Shown: positions 16,932 through 24,329 of the stretch, one piece after another | Position numbering within the stretch: position 1 is the stretch's first letter | Layout: each line of letters opens with the position of its first letter | DNA from: Sporosarcina sp. Marseille-Q4063 | GTDB taxonomy: Bacteria > Bacillota > Bacilli > Bacillales_A > Planococcaceae | NCBI RefSeq assembly: GCF_018309085.1 | Contig: NZ_CP070502.1 | Coordinates: 1,674,001 to 1,738,000, forward strand | Direction of reading: 5' to 3' | Length of the DNA stretch: 64,000 nt | Program-made: the position numbers and the translations under genes | The notes under the pieces: model-generated | What the model was told of the DNA's origin: nothing | The model's database searches: none | Seen by the model: the letters and a program-made list of their open reading frames with translations, nothing else

Positions 16932-17423
16932 TCAGACCGTTAAATCATTTTCAGATTTTATGGTAATCGCTTCTTGTAAAAGTCTTTGGAGAACAGCTGC
17001 AAAGACTGCAATCACAATGGAAGCAAATATAGGAATCATTCCGCCTATCACTAGACCCGGGGCGTCGTCTACCTCCGCCATGATAAAGACGAATGGTAGG
17101 GCTACCGCATACAAGCCGCTGATTATGATTGCACAGTTTTTGATTTTCTTTAGAGCTTCTACAGATAATTCCGAGAAAGCTTGGTTCTTGTCGATATAAC
17201 TTAAAAGGGTAAAAGATTGATACAAAGCAAAGTAAAATGGGATTGCTGAAATATACATAATCATTAAAATGCCGTATACCACAAATGCCAAATCTGAGCC
17301 TCTCGCTGCTGCTTCATTTGCTTCATCCGCTATTTGCGGCAACAAAAATAGGCATAAAGCAAAGACAGGGAGTCCCATAAGAATTACAGCAATCTTTAAA
17401 AAGAGTGTTGAACCTCGTTTCAT
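16932..17423 (-). CDS. yoaS: DUF2975 membrane protein YoaS, copy 1
   Basis: A 163-residue protein with four membrane helices, matching DUF2975 (YoaS). Family features are the basic start MKRGSTLFLKIAV, the LLSYIDKNQAFSELSV amphipathic stretch after helix 2 and the final LQRLLQEAITIKSENDLTV. GAGGTG lies 6 bases before the ATG. It is translationally close to yozG (10-base gap). The function is unknown. A closely similar second copy lies at 18304-18780, with the two most alike in the first 12 residues and the last 45 or so. Confidence 0.85.
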   Translation of the reverse strand: MKRGSTLFLKIAVILMGLPVFALCLFLLPQIADEANEAAARGSDLAFVVYGILMIMYISAIPFYFALYQSFTLLSYIDKNQAFSELSVEALKKIKNCAIIISGLYAVALPFVFIMAEVDDAPGLVIGGMIPIFASIVIAVFAAVLQRLLQEAITIKSENDLTV

Positions 17424-17471
17424 AAAAAGCACCTCACTTATTTATTGTTAATTTGATTTCGAAATTACATT

Positions 17472-18050
17472 TCAATCGGAAACTAAACGATAATGGAATG
17501 GGATTCTTTCATTTATAATATCTCTTTGATAATCTTTTAATCCACCTTCAAATATCAATTGAAGATTCGCTAAATGAGTCAAATCACTTGGTTTAACCAG
17601 TGAAAGATCCTCTTCTTCGTAGTCAATGATTCTACTCTCCTTTAGGACAGATGCCACAAACTGAGAACAGAAGAAAGCATTCTTTCTTTTTATCGGCTTT
17701 TTAAATAGCACCCCAAATAATCCTATGAAATTGTAGCGATACTTTTCCTTTTCAGAAGCTATTTCTTGAATATATTGATACATCTTTTGAAATTCAGCAT
17801 CTGTTATGTTTAAAGAATAAATGGCACAGTCAGCCTGTCTAAATATGACCGAATGAATATCTTCTCTAACAAATCCCCCAATAAAAGGATTTTTCGCTGT
17901 TTTTCTCCCAAAACTATATACCTCAATTAACTCTGCATCGAAGGCTATCGAGGCATGGTTATAGGGTTTTTTCGTATAGAACTTAATCAGTCTTGTTAAT
18001 AGCGTTTCTGTGTCTGTCAAAAGGATATAAATCTTTTCTTCCTTGATCAT
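17472..18050 (-). CDS. permuted papain-like (YiiX/NlpC-P60 superfamily) enzyme
   Basis: A 192-residue cytoplasmic protein. The histidine-bearing strand KPYNHASIAFD comes near the N-terminus and the cysteine-bearing helix AFFCSQFVASVL comes later, the circularly permuted order of YiiX/YaeF-like amidases in the papain-like superfamily. There is no signal peptide. Such enzymes cleave or form amide or ester bonds in lipids or peptides, but the substrate is not known here. The gene is inserted between the two yoaS-yozG pairs in the same orientation (21 and 48 bases from its neighbours), so it belongs to this operon. The ATG at 18050 has AAGGTGAGG upstream. Confidence 0.72.
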   Translation of the reverse strand: MIKEEKIYILLTDTETLLTRLIKFYTKKPYNHASIAFDAELIEVYSFGRKTAKNPFIGGFVREDIHSVIFRQADCAIYSLNITDAEFQKMYQYIQEIASEKEKYRYNFIGLFGVLFKKPIKRKNAFFCSQFVASVLKESRIIDYEEEDLSLVKPSDLTHLANLQLIFEGGLKDYQRDIINERIPFHYRLVSD

Positions 18051-18071
18051 AATCCTCACCTTACTTCATTA

Positions 18072-18293
18072 TTATCCTTGAGTATCTTCGTCACTTTTGT
18101 ATTCCATAATATCTCCAGGCTGACAGTCTAATGCCTCACATATAGCTTCTAAAGTAGAAAATCGAATCGCTTTTGCCCTTCCATTTTTCAGTATCGAAAT
18201 ATTTGCCATCGTAATTCCGACCTTCTCCGTAAGTTCTGTTACGCTCATTTTCCTTTTAGCCAACATCACATCAATATTGATAATAATCGCCAT
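18072..18293 (-). CDS. yozG: YozG-type Xre transcriptional regulator, copy 2
   Basis: A 73-residue paralogue of the protein at 16697-16921, nearly identical over the helix-turn-helix domain and different only in the last 8 residues (KSDEDTQG instead of RSDVVDHQC). The DNA is also very similar, with changes mostly at third codon positions, which points to a tandem duplication held under selection. GAGGTG lies 6 bases before the ATG at 18293. Paired with the upstream DUF2975 gene by a 10-base gap. Confidence 0.88.
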   Translation of the reverse strand: MAIIINIDVMLAKRKMSVTELTEKVGITMANISILKNGRAKAIRFSTLEAICEALDCQPGDIMEYKSDEDTQG

Positions 18294-18303
18294 ATTAGTC
18301 ACC

Positions 18304-18780
18304 TCAGACCGTTAAATCATTTTCATGTTTTATAGTAATCGCTTCTTGTAGAAGTCTTTGGAGAACAGCAGCAAAAACTGCGATAACCATTGGTGCAAAA
18401 ATAGGAACCATTCCAACAATTACTAGCCCCGGTGCATCATCTAGCTCCGCCACGAGAAAAACAAATGGCAAAATCACTATATACACGCCACTCGTTGTCA
18501 TTGCACAGAATTTAATTTTCTTTAGAGATTTTACAGAGAATTCAGAGAATGCCAGGCTTTTGTCAATATAGCTCAAAAGTTTAAATGCCTGATACAATGC
18601 AACGAAAAACGGGATTACTGAGATATACATGCCTATTACTATCGGATAGAGTAGATGGGCATAATTTGGATTAGCAGGATTATTAACTAAGTCAATCACT
18701 CCAAATATACCGAGCGCAAGAACTGGAGCTCCGATAAGAAAAACAGCTATTTTTAAAAAGAGTGTTGAACCTCGTTTCAT
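18304..18780 (-). CDS. yoaS: DUF2975 membrane protein YoaS, copy 2
   Basis: A 158-residue four-helix membrane protein, first gene of the operon. It shares the start MKRGSTLFLKIAV and the end LQRLLQEAITIKHENDLTV with copy 1, while helix 1 to helix 2 and the loop between them differ strongly (NNPANPNYAHLLYP here). This split pattern suggests the exposed loop diversified after duplication, or was kept different while the ends were homogenised. A promoter with an overlapping dyad lies at 18813-18852. Confidence 0.85.
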   Translation of the reverse strand: MKRGSTLFLKIAVFLIGAPVLALGIFGVIDLVNNPANPNYAHLLYPIVIGMYISVIPFFVALYQAFKLLSYIDKSLAFSEFSVKSLKKIKFCAMTTSGVYIVILPFVFLVAELDDAPGLVIVGMVPIFAPMVIAVFAAVLQRLLQEAITIKHENDLTV

Positions 18781-18812
18781 AAAAAACACCTCACTTATTT
18801 ATTGTTGATTTT

Positions 18813-18852
18813 ATATTAGCATGGCATTTATCGATTAGCAATAAATAATTGC
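18813..18852 (-). promoter_or_regulatory. promoter and overlapping dyad of the yoaS-yozG operon
   Basis: On the minus strand TTGCTA (-35, 18836-18841) and TAATAT (-10, 18813-18818) are separated by exactly 17 bases. The perfect dyad GCAAT-5-ATTGC (18838-18852) overlaps the -35 box, where a repressor would block polymerase. YozG is the obvious candidate to bind it, by inference. Confidence 0.6.
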
Positions 18853-18973
18853 CGTTTATGACTATATTTTTATTGCGACGAGAATATACCTCAAATGAGA
18901 AAGAAGCCATATATGTGTTTTTAATTTTTCAGTAGGGGAATACTTAATTTAACGATCCAAAGAGGTGGTTTTA

Positions 18974-20026
18974 TTGAATCGATTATTCGCCATTATCATT
19001 TTTACGGGGATACCGCTTGTCATTACGGGTGCAATTCTTCATTGGAATGACATATTGATGTTCTTTCTCTGTTGTTTGAATATCATCGCGCTAGCGGGAT
19101 ATATAGGAAGGGCGACGGAGAGCTTGGCCATTGTGAGTGGGCCGAGGGTTGGCGGTTTGTTAAACGCGACTTTCGGAAACGCGGTTGAGCTGATTATTTC
19201 TATTTTCACATTGAAAGCCGGAATGATTGGTATTGTTTTGGCGTCACTAACTGGATCTGTTCTTGGGAATCTTCTGCTCGTGCTCGGCCTTTCATTCTTT
19301 GCAGGCGGCCTCAAGTTTAAGCGCCAAAATTTCAGCATCCATGACGCCCGCTATAATTCAGGTCTGCTCATCTTCGCTGTCATTGTGGCATTTGTCATTC
19401 CCGAGATGTTTTCGATGACGTTATCTCCCCAGAAGACGTTAAGCCTGAGTATCGGCATATCGGTCATTCTGATTACACTTTATCTTGCTGGATTACTCTT
19501 TAAGCTCGTCACGCACCGGGGTGTTTTCGGTTCTTCCGATAAGGAGGAGGTCGAAATGGAGATTCCGGAGTGGACGAAACGCAAGTCGATTTGGGTTCTT
19601 CTGCTGTCGACGGTGGCTGTCGCTTTTGTATCGGAACAGCTGGTTCAGACCTTTGAGACAATTGGAGAGAAGTTTGGATGGACGGAGTTATTCATCGGTG
19701 TCATTATCGTTGCTATCATCGGGAATGCAGCGGAACATTTTTCCGCTATTACGATGGCGATGAAGAACAAGTTGGATGTCACGGTAGAGATTGCTGTCGG
19801 ATCGACCTTGCAAGTCGCGATGTTCGTCGCTCCTGTACTCGTCCTTGTTTCGCTGTTGATGCCCGAACCGATGCCGCTTGTCTTCACGGTACCTGAATTG
19901 GTAGCAATGATTACAGCGACGCTTCTTGTTATTAATCTTAGTAATGATGGTGAATCAAATTGGTTTGAGGGATTGATTCTTTTCGCGGCTTATTTAATTA
20001 TGGGGATTGGGTTTTTCCTTCTTTGA
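18974..20026 (+). CDS. cax: Ca2+/H+ (cation/proton) exchanger, CAX family
   Basis: A 350-residue protein with about 11 membrane segments. The two family repeats GNAVELI (about residue 68) and GNAAEH (about residue 250) carry the acidic residues that bind Ca2+. These exchangers export or sequester Ca2+ in exchange for protons. B. subtilis YfkE/ChaA is a close type. I prefer the TTG at 18974 (MNRLFAIIIF) because GAGGTG lies 6 bases upstream; the GTG at 18965 overlaps this site. It is divergent from the yoaS operon and is a single gene with a hairpin after it. Confidence 0.9.
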   Translation: MNRLFAIIIFTGIPLVITGAILHWNDILMFFLCCLNIIALAGYIGRATESLAIVSGPRVGGLLNATFGNAVELIISIFTLKAGMIGIVLASLTGSVLGNLLLVLGLSFFAGGLKFKRQNFSIHDARYNSGLLIFAVIVAFVIPEMFSMTLSPQKTLSLSIGISVILITLYLAGLLFKLVTHRGVFGSSDKEEVEMEIPEWTKRKSIWVLLLSTVAVAFVSEQLVQTFETIGEKFGWTELFIGVIIVAIIGNAAEHFSAITMAMKNKLDVTVEIAVGSTLQVAMFVAPVLVLVSLLMPEPMPLVFTVPELVAMITATLLVINLSNDGESNWFEGLILFAAYLIMGIGFFLL

Positions 20027-20033
20027 GGTGGTG

Positions 20034-20069
20034 AGGGTACCTACAACCTTGTTTTTATGTGGGTACCCT
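20034..20069 (+). terminator. hairpin after the cation exchanger gene
   Basis: AGGGTACC (20034-20041) and GGTACCCT (20062-20069) form an 8-bp stem with a 20-base T-rich loop, followed by AAAAAC. It lies between convergent genes and probably ends transcription. Confidence 0.5.
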
Positions 20070-20086
20070 AAAAACTCGGATCACCT

Positions 20087-21565
20087 TCATTTGTTTATTC
20101 CATTGACTTCATCCGCTACCCGTATTCCCGATTCAATTGCTCCCTGAATCCACCCGTGCAGGGTAGAAGCATGTTCGCCAGCAAAGTGCACCCTTCCTTC
20201 TGGCGATGAAATGTAAGGGGATAATTCTTTTATTTGTTCAGGTTTAAACATCGTAAAGGCTCCACCGGAATACGGATTTCGTATCCAGCTAAAACTCGTT
20301 CCTGTTACAAATTCGCGATACACCTGTTCGCCATGAATTTCGGCTAAATTTTTCAGTGTATACCCTAAGCGATTTTCTGAATTCATACTGTCCCAAATCA
20401 ACGCATCATCTCCCCAAGTATAACTGGCTAAAATCGTGCCTGGACCAGGAGTGCCAAGTCTAGTGCTCGGATATTGAGAATATGCGATCGGTAAATCTGT
20501 AACTGTTTGACCTCCATACATCCCTTCTTTTTCCCAAAACCTATTTTTGAACTGAATGCCGGTCTTTGTTGAGCCTACGTAGTTAAGTTCACGTATGGCT
20601 TTCCATTTGTTTTCTGAAAATGAATTACGCGGTTCAATCTCAATAAATTGGAGAACTGAAAAAGGAATGGTCACAATCGCAAAATCTCCAGTAATTTGAA
20701 ATGGTCTTAAGATTTTTGTGTGAATCGCATCAATGGTCACTTGATTGTTCTGTAGTGTAATTTTGGTTACTTTAAGCCCAAACATGATGTTATCCTGTAA
20801 TTGTGGAAGAAATGCTTTTGGGAGTTGGTCATTTCCACCTGTGATCTCGTAGAATTTAATATCAGGGGTGAACAGAATCATCAATTCGCGCAACAGTTCA
20901 AGGAAAGAAAGCTCTGTAAATCCTTCTAAGGAAAGGATTACTTTTATCATTTCGATAGCACCTGGAGACAACCTTGTTCCAAAGGGGTTATACCTCAAGT
21001 ACGCATCCATCGAATATTTATCAAATTCTTGAATGATCCACGGCCAATTACGATGAGGGTTTTGATCAATTAAATCGGTGACAGGTTTTATTGCAAATTG
21101 AAGTAGCTCGGCAGCTGTTTTACCTCTTTCATGCAGTGCAACTGGAAAGCCAAATATCGCGGGGTTTTGTTCATAGATCTTTAATCGGCTTTTGATGCCT
21201 TTCACAAATAAGATGTCTTCAGGGGTACTGTTGATGAATGGGTTTAGTGGAAGATTAAACTTTTTTATATATTCCAATGTCAGAAAGTGGGTATGTGGAA
21301 TTCTCATTGCACCGGCTTCGAGATATAATTCATCAGTAAAATCTGAACGCACAGTATAGACACGTCCCCCGACCCGATCGGATGCTTCAAGGACCGTGAC
21401 ATCGTGTCCAGCCTCCTTAAGTAAAGATGATGCAACCATACCAGCCATCCCTGCACCGATTACGATGATTTTCTTAGCATTCTGTGTTTTTTTCAATCCA
21501 TTTTTGATGATTGAAATCATCTGATTAGACGGTATTTGAGGGAACACGTATTTGTATGTTTGCAA
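20087..21565 (-). CDS. flavin-containing amine / L-amino acid oxidase
   Basis: A 492-residue FAD enzyme of the monoamine oxidase superfamily. The dinucleotide-binding motif IIVIGAGMAGM is at about residues 34-44, followed by VLEASDRVGGRV. The substrate domain has an LEAGAMRIP signature. The C-terminal FAD motif is GRVHFAGEHASTLHGWIQGA. It oxidises an amine or L-amino acid to the imine with H2O2 as by-product. B. subtilis YobN is a likely counterpart. The start is TTG at 21565 with GAGGAGG 6 bases upstream. No secretion signal is seen, so it is probably cytoplasmic. Confidence 0.87.
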   Translation of the reverse strand: MQTYKYVFPQIPSNQMISIIKNGLKKTQNAKKIIVIGAGMAGMVASSLLKEAGHDVTVLEASDRVGGRVYTVRSDFTDELYLEAGAMRIPHTHFLTLEYIKKFNLPLNPFINSTPEDILFVKGIKSRLKIYEQNPAIFGFPVALHERGKTAAELLQFAIKPVTDLIDQNPHRNWPWIIQEFDKYSMDAYLRYNPFGTRLSPGAIEMIKVILSLEGFTELSFLELLRELMILFTPDIKFYEITGGNDQLPKAFLPQLQDNIMFGLKVTKITLQNNQVTIDAIHTKILRPFQITGDFAIVTIPFSVLQFIEIEPRNSFSENKWKAIRELNYVGSTKTGIQFKNRFWEKEGMYGGQTVTDLPIAYSQYPSTRLGTPGPGTILASYTWGDDALIWDSMNSENRLGYTLKNLAEIHGEQVYREFVTGTSFSWIRNPYSGGAFTMFKPEQIKELSPYISSPEGRVHFAGEHASTLHGWIQGAIESGIRVADEVNGINK

Positions 21566-21776
21566 AACATTCCTCCTCGCATATTACCGCCATTTTATTC
21601 TATTAGGATTACAGTTATTACATCTCTACAAAACCGATAAAAGTGATGTGGTTGGAGTAGAAAATGCCAATTCGGGTATCTATGTTAGGGTTCACATATT
21701 TGTACAATCATGCACGCCATAACATAGGGACTTATAATAAATTTCCAATAAATCTATAGCCGCCGGAGGTACCAAC

Positions 21777-22157
21777 ATGAAGGTAATACATTCATACAAA
21801 CCGTTTCTTATTTTAATCTTTTTATTATTATTAATGAGTTGCTCACAGATAAAGGTAGATAAAGATTTAGTAGAAATGAAAGGCTATGTTTTAGCCAAAG
21901 AAATAGATACAAAAAGTATATTAGTTGTGCCAAATATTAACGGATCAGATATTGAACGAGTCATTAATGGGAAGTTGGAAGATAGAATAGTAGCTCAAGA
22001 CAACGGAGGCGTAAACTTTTACGTATCCATAGAAGCTTATGAAAACATGAAAGTTGGCGATCAGGTTCTGGTAAAATATGATCAATTCGGAGATGTTGAA
22101 GAGTCAGATCCACCTAATCGTAAAGCCGAGTCTGTAGAGGTTGTTATAAAACAATAA
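21777..22157 (+). CDS. DUF3221 lipoprotein
   Basis: A 126-residue exported protein. The signal peptide ends at lipobox LMSC (Cys22 region, LLLLLMSCSQ). The mature part KGYVLAKEIDTKSILVVPN...MKVGDQVLVKYDQFG...DPPNRKAESVEVV is the OB-like fold of DUF3221. The role is unknown. GGAGGT lies 6 bases before the ATG, and a strong terminator follows the stop. Confidence 0.82.
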   Translation: MKVIHSYKPFLILIFLLLLMSCSQIKVDKDLVEMKGYVLAKEIDTKSILVVPNINGSDIERVINGKLEDRIVAQDNGGVNFYVSIEAYENMKVGDQVLVKYDQFGDVEESDPPNRKAESVEVVIKQ

Positions 22158-22185
22158 CTGAAATGCTAATACAAATGGAAGTAAA

Positions 22186-22214
22186 AACGCTCAGAATAAA
22201 TCTGAGCGTTTTTT
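22186..22214 (+). terminator. intrinsic terminator
   Basis: AACGCTCAGA / TCTGAGCGTT 10-bp stem with a 5-base loop and a T run. The arms are the same sequence as in the terminator at 3644-3665. Confidence 0.85.
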
Positions 22215-22250
22215 GACGTAATAATTTATTAACTTAATCGAGCTACCTAA

Positions 22251-23027
22251 CTATTTTACTGCTATCCAAATCGTCCATCTATCTTTTTCAACTATGTTAT
22301 ATTCAATTGAAATTGACTTATCTATATAATTTATTAATAATTTTAATTCTTCATCGTCTAATTCGTGTAAAATACTTCTTCCTGTTCTCGCTCTTAAGTC
22401 TTCTAGTAATTGCTCTTTATCATCATACACTTTTCTTTTTTCCCACAACTTAACTTCTTGAATTTCCCTAAACCCAACTTCCTTAAGTGTTTCCATAACA
22501 AATCGGCTATTGTGCCTGCGATTAGTCTCTTTTTCAATTAGTTTCGGAAATAGTTCAAAGAAATACCCCCTAATATGACTATCACTATCTTTTAATAAAC
22601 AATCGTCTGGGGTGCGGTCTTGAACAATAAAATAACCTTCGTCCTTCAACAATCTATATGCCTCTTGAAAACATTTTTGTAAATCATCTATATGATGTAT
22701 TAATGCTCTTTCAAGTAATAAATCATATTCGTTACTTTTTAAACCCGTATGAAAAGCATTACCTTGCTTGAAAGATATGTTTTTATATTCTTTACAGTTT
22801 TCTTTTGCACCTTCAAGTATGGCTTCGGAAAAATCGACACCAGTAATAGAACTGACTCCCATATCAGCTAATGCCTTTGAATAAATTCCTCCACCACACC
22901 CAATGTCCGTTGCATTAGATATATTCTCGATTGGTACTAAGTCTTTAATAGTGTTAACCCACGAATTATCGGCATTTCTAGTTGTATATGAATTGCGGTT
23001 TTTCTCATTATGAAAATTAATCCCCAT
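22251..23027 (-). CDS. class I SAM-dependent methyltransferase
   Basis: A 258-residue protein with a Rossmann-like methyltransferase core. Motif I is ATDIGCGGGIYSKALADMG (about 40-58), the acidic ribose-binding strand is ITGVDFSEA, motif IV region YDLLLERALIHHIDDL, and FIVQDRTPDD follows. The fold resembles UbiE/COQ5-type small-molecule methyltransferases. The substrate is unknown. GAGGGATG precedes the ATG. It is convergent with the DUF3221 gene. Confidence 0.87.
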   Translation of the reverse strand: MGINFHNEKNRNSYTTRNADNSWVNTIKDLVPIENISNATDIGCGGGIYSKALADMGVSSITGVDFSEAILEGAKENCKEYKNISFKQGNAFHTGLKSNEYDLLLERALIHHIDDLQKCFQEAYRLLKDEGYFIVQDRTPDDCLLKDSDSHIRGYFFELFPKLIEKETNRRHNSRFVMETLKEVGFREIQEVKLWEKRKVYDDKEQLLEDLRARTGRSILHELDDEELKLLINYIDKSISIEYNIVEKDRWTIWIAVK

Positions 23028-23248
23028 TTTACATCCCTCAATTCAATTTGAATTAAATTCACCATATTAATGTGAGGTTGATAGGTTAGCATCGACCTCG
23101 TATAGAGTACTTCCCATTCTCAATTTTATATCAATTCCTTATGCAAGAAAATTCATAAATAATTATTACCAAAAATAAGTTTTGCTTATCGAACTATCTT
23201 TGATAGTTCAATTCGCAATATTTTTAGCACAGATTTTAACAACAAAAA

Positions 23249-23284
23249 GGGAGACACCAATTCATATGCAAATTGTGTACCCCA
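23249..23284 (+). repeat. dispersed hairpin repeat B, copy 2
   Basis: Shares ACACCAATTCATATGC and an upstream AACAAAAA stretch with 8207-8237. Here CAATT / AATTG and ACAC / TGT form the stem, so arm changes relative to copy 1 are partly compensated. Confidence 0.6.
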
Positions 23285-23293
23285 GTAATTCGA

Positions 23294-23860
23294 TTAATCG
23301 ACTTTAAACCCAGAACTCCAAGGTGGTTCTTTTCCAATATCCACTTTAATATCCTGCCTTTTCAACCCTATTTTCTCGGCATAATAATCAAGCATTTCAA
23401 AAACTGTGAAACGATGAAAACTTCCGTTGAGAAATTGCGGTTCATTTCGTCTAGCCGGGTCTATATTCCATAGGGGAATAAAAACCTTCCCTGTATTATC
23501 GTTAAATTCATTAATTGGAACACTGAAGTTGATATACTCGTTATATCCATCTGCAACTGCTATGACAGTAACTTCCCCCATGTTCTTCATGGGAAACCTA
23601 GGATCTCTCTGAACTACAACAGGTATGTTAACCTGTCCTTCAGAGTTTGTTAGCTCTGTTGCTATAATCTCACCTAAAGGATTTACTACAATAATTCGAG
23701 CGTTACTAATTGGTGTACCTTGTTCTTCAGAAGTTGTTACTTTAGCGGTTAATAATGCGGATACTGTGTTTTCATTTGTTTCTTCAAAAACTGATAGAGA
23801 TGGAAAAAGATAAGCAATAATGAAAAGTATAAAGAGACTTTTTTGAACCAAGGACACCAC
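23294..23860 (-). CDS. secreted protein with carboxypeptidase-regulatory-like beta-sandwich
   Basis: A 188-residue protein with a GTG start (AGAAGG upstream) and an N-terminal signal peptide (SLFILFIIAYLFPSLSVF). The following 90 residues, LLTAKVTTSEEQGTPISNA...GEIIATELTNSEGQVNIPV, look like a carboxypeptidase-regulatory-like or Big-type beta-sandwich. The last 60 residues (IDPARRNEPQFLNGSFH...GLKRQDIKVD) are not recognised. It is probably exported and cell-surface. No operon partner is seen. Confidence 0.65.
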   Translation of the reverse strand: MVSLVQKSLFILFIIAYLFPSLSVFEETNENTVSALLTAKVTTSEEQGTPISNARIIVVNPLGEIIATELTNSEGQVNIPVVVQRDPRFPMKNMGEVTVIAVADGYNEYINFSVPINEFNDNTGKVFIPLWNIDPARRNEPQFLNGSFHRFTVFEMLDYYAEKIGLKRQDIKVDIGKEPPWSSGFKVD

Positions 23861-23935
23861 AACCTTCTATTTCTTTATCCTTGGTATGATTTGTTTTATT
23901 ACTCATTTTATACATGTCTAAATAAATGTAAGGAT

Positions 23936-23973
23936 GAAGCCAATCAAAGAAATAATTGATTGGCTTCCTTTTT
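23936..23973. terminator. strong hairpin with T run
   Basis: GAAGCCAATCA (23936-23946) and TGATTGGCTTC (23957-23967) form an 11-bp perfect stem followed on the plus strand by CTTTTTG. It lies 6 bases beyond the stop of the small minus-strand gene at 23979. Confidence 0.75.
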
Positions 23974-23978
23974 GAACA

Positions 23979-24137
23979 TTAAACCACTACCCTAACTGAT
24001 ATAATCTGTGATTTTTCTCCGTACTCGACGCGGAACTTTTTTCTTGCTTCAGCAGGTGTTCTTGCCGCGACAGACGTTATTTTCCTTTCTCCCCTAATTT
24101 CAAATTCAATATGATATTGTTTAGCACCGCATTTCAC
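23979..24137 (-). CDS. small basic protein of unknown function
   Basis: A 52-residue frame, GTG start at 24137 with GGAGGT 7 bases upstream; an ATG at 24152 in the same frame would add five residues but contains the ribosome binding site. The protein starts VKCGAKQYHIEFEIRGERKI and continues SVAARTPAEARKKFRVEYG, alternating strands and one helix. This pattern resembles small beta-beta-alpha DNA- or RNA-binding or phage-type proteins, but no family is recognised. It is followed by a strong hairpin. Confidence 0.6.
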   Translation of the reverse strand: MKCGAKQYHIEFEIRGERKITSVAARTPAEARKKFRVEYGEKSQIISVRVVV

Positions 24138-24329
24138 ATCAATGACCTCCATATCCATACTTTATTATCCGTGCTTTCAATCACTTTAGCTATCTATTTT
24201 CCGCCTATTTCAAGACGTAAATGCATCCGCAATGAACCCCCGCTAGCAGATGATTAATTATTGTTATAAATAAGAGGAGTTCCAAGAACATATCACGAAA
24301 CAATACTTATCAAATAAAGGAGGATCTTT

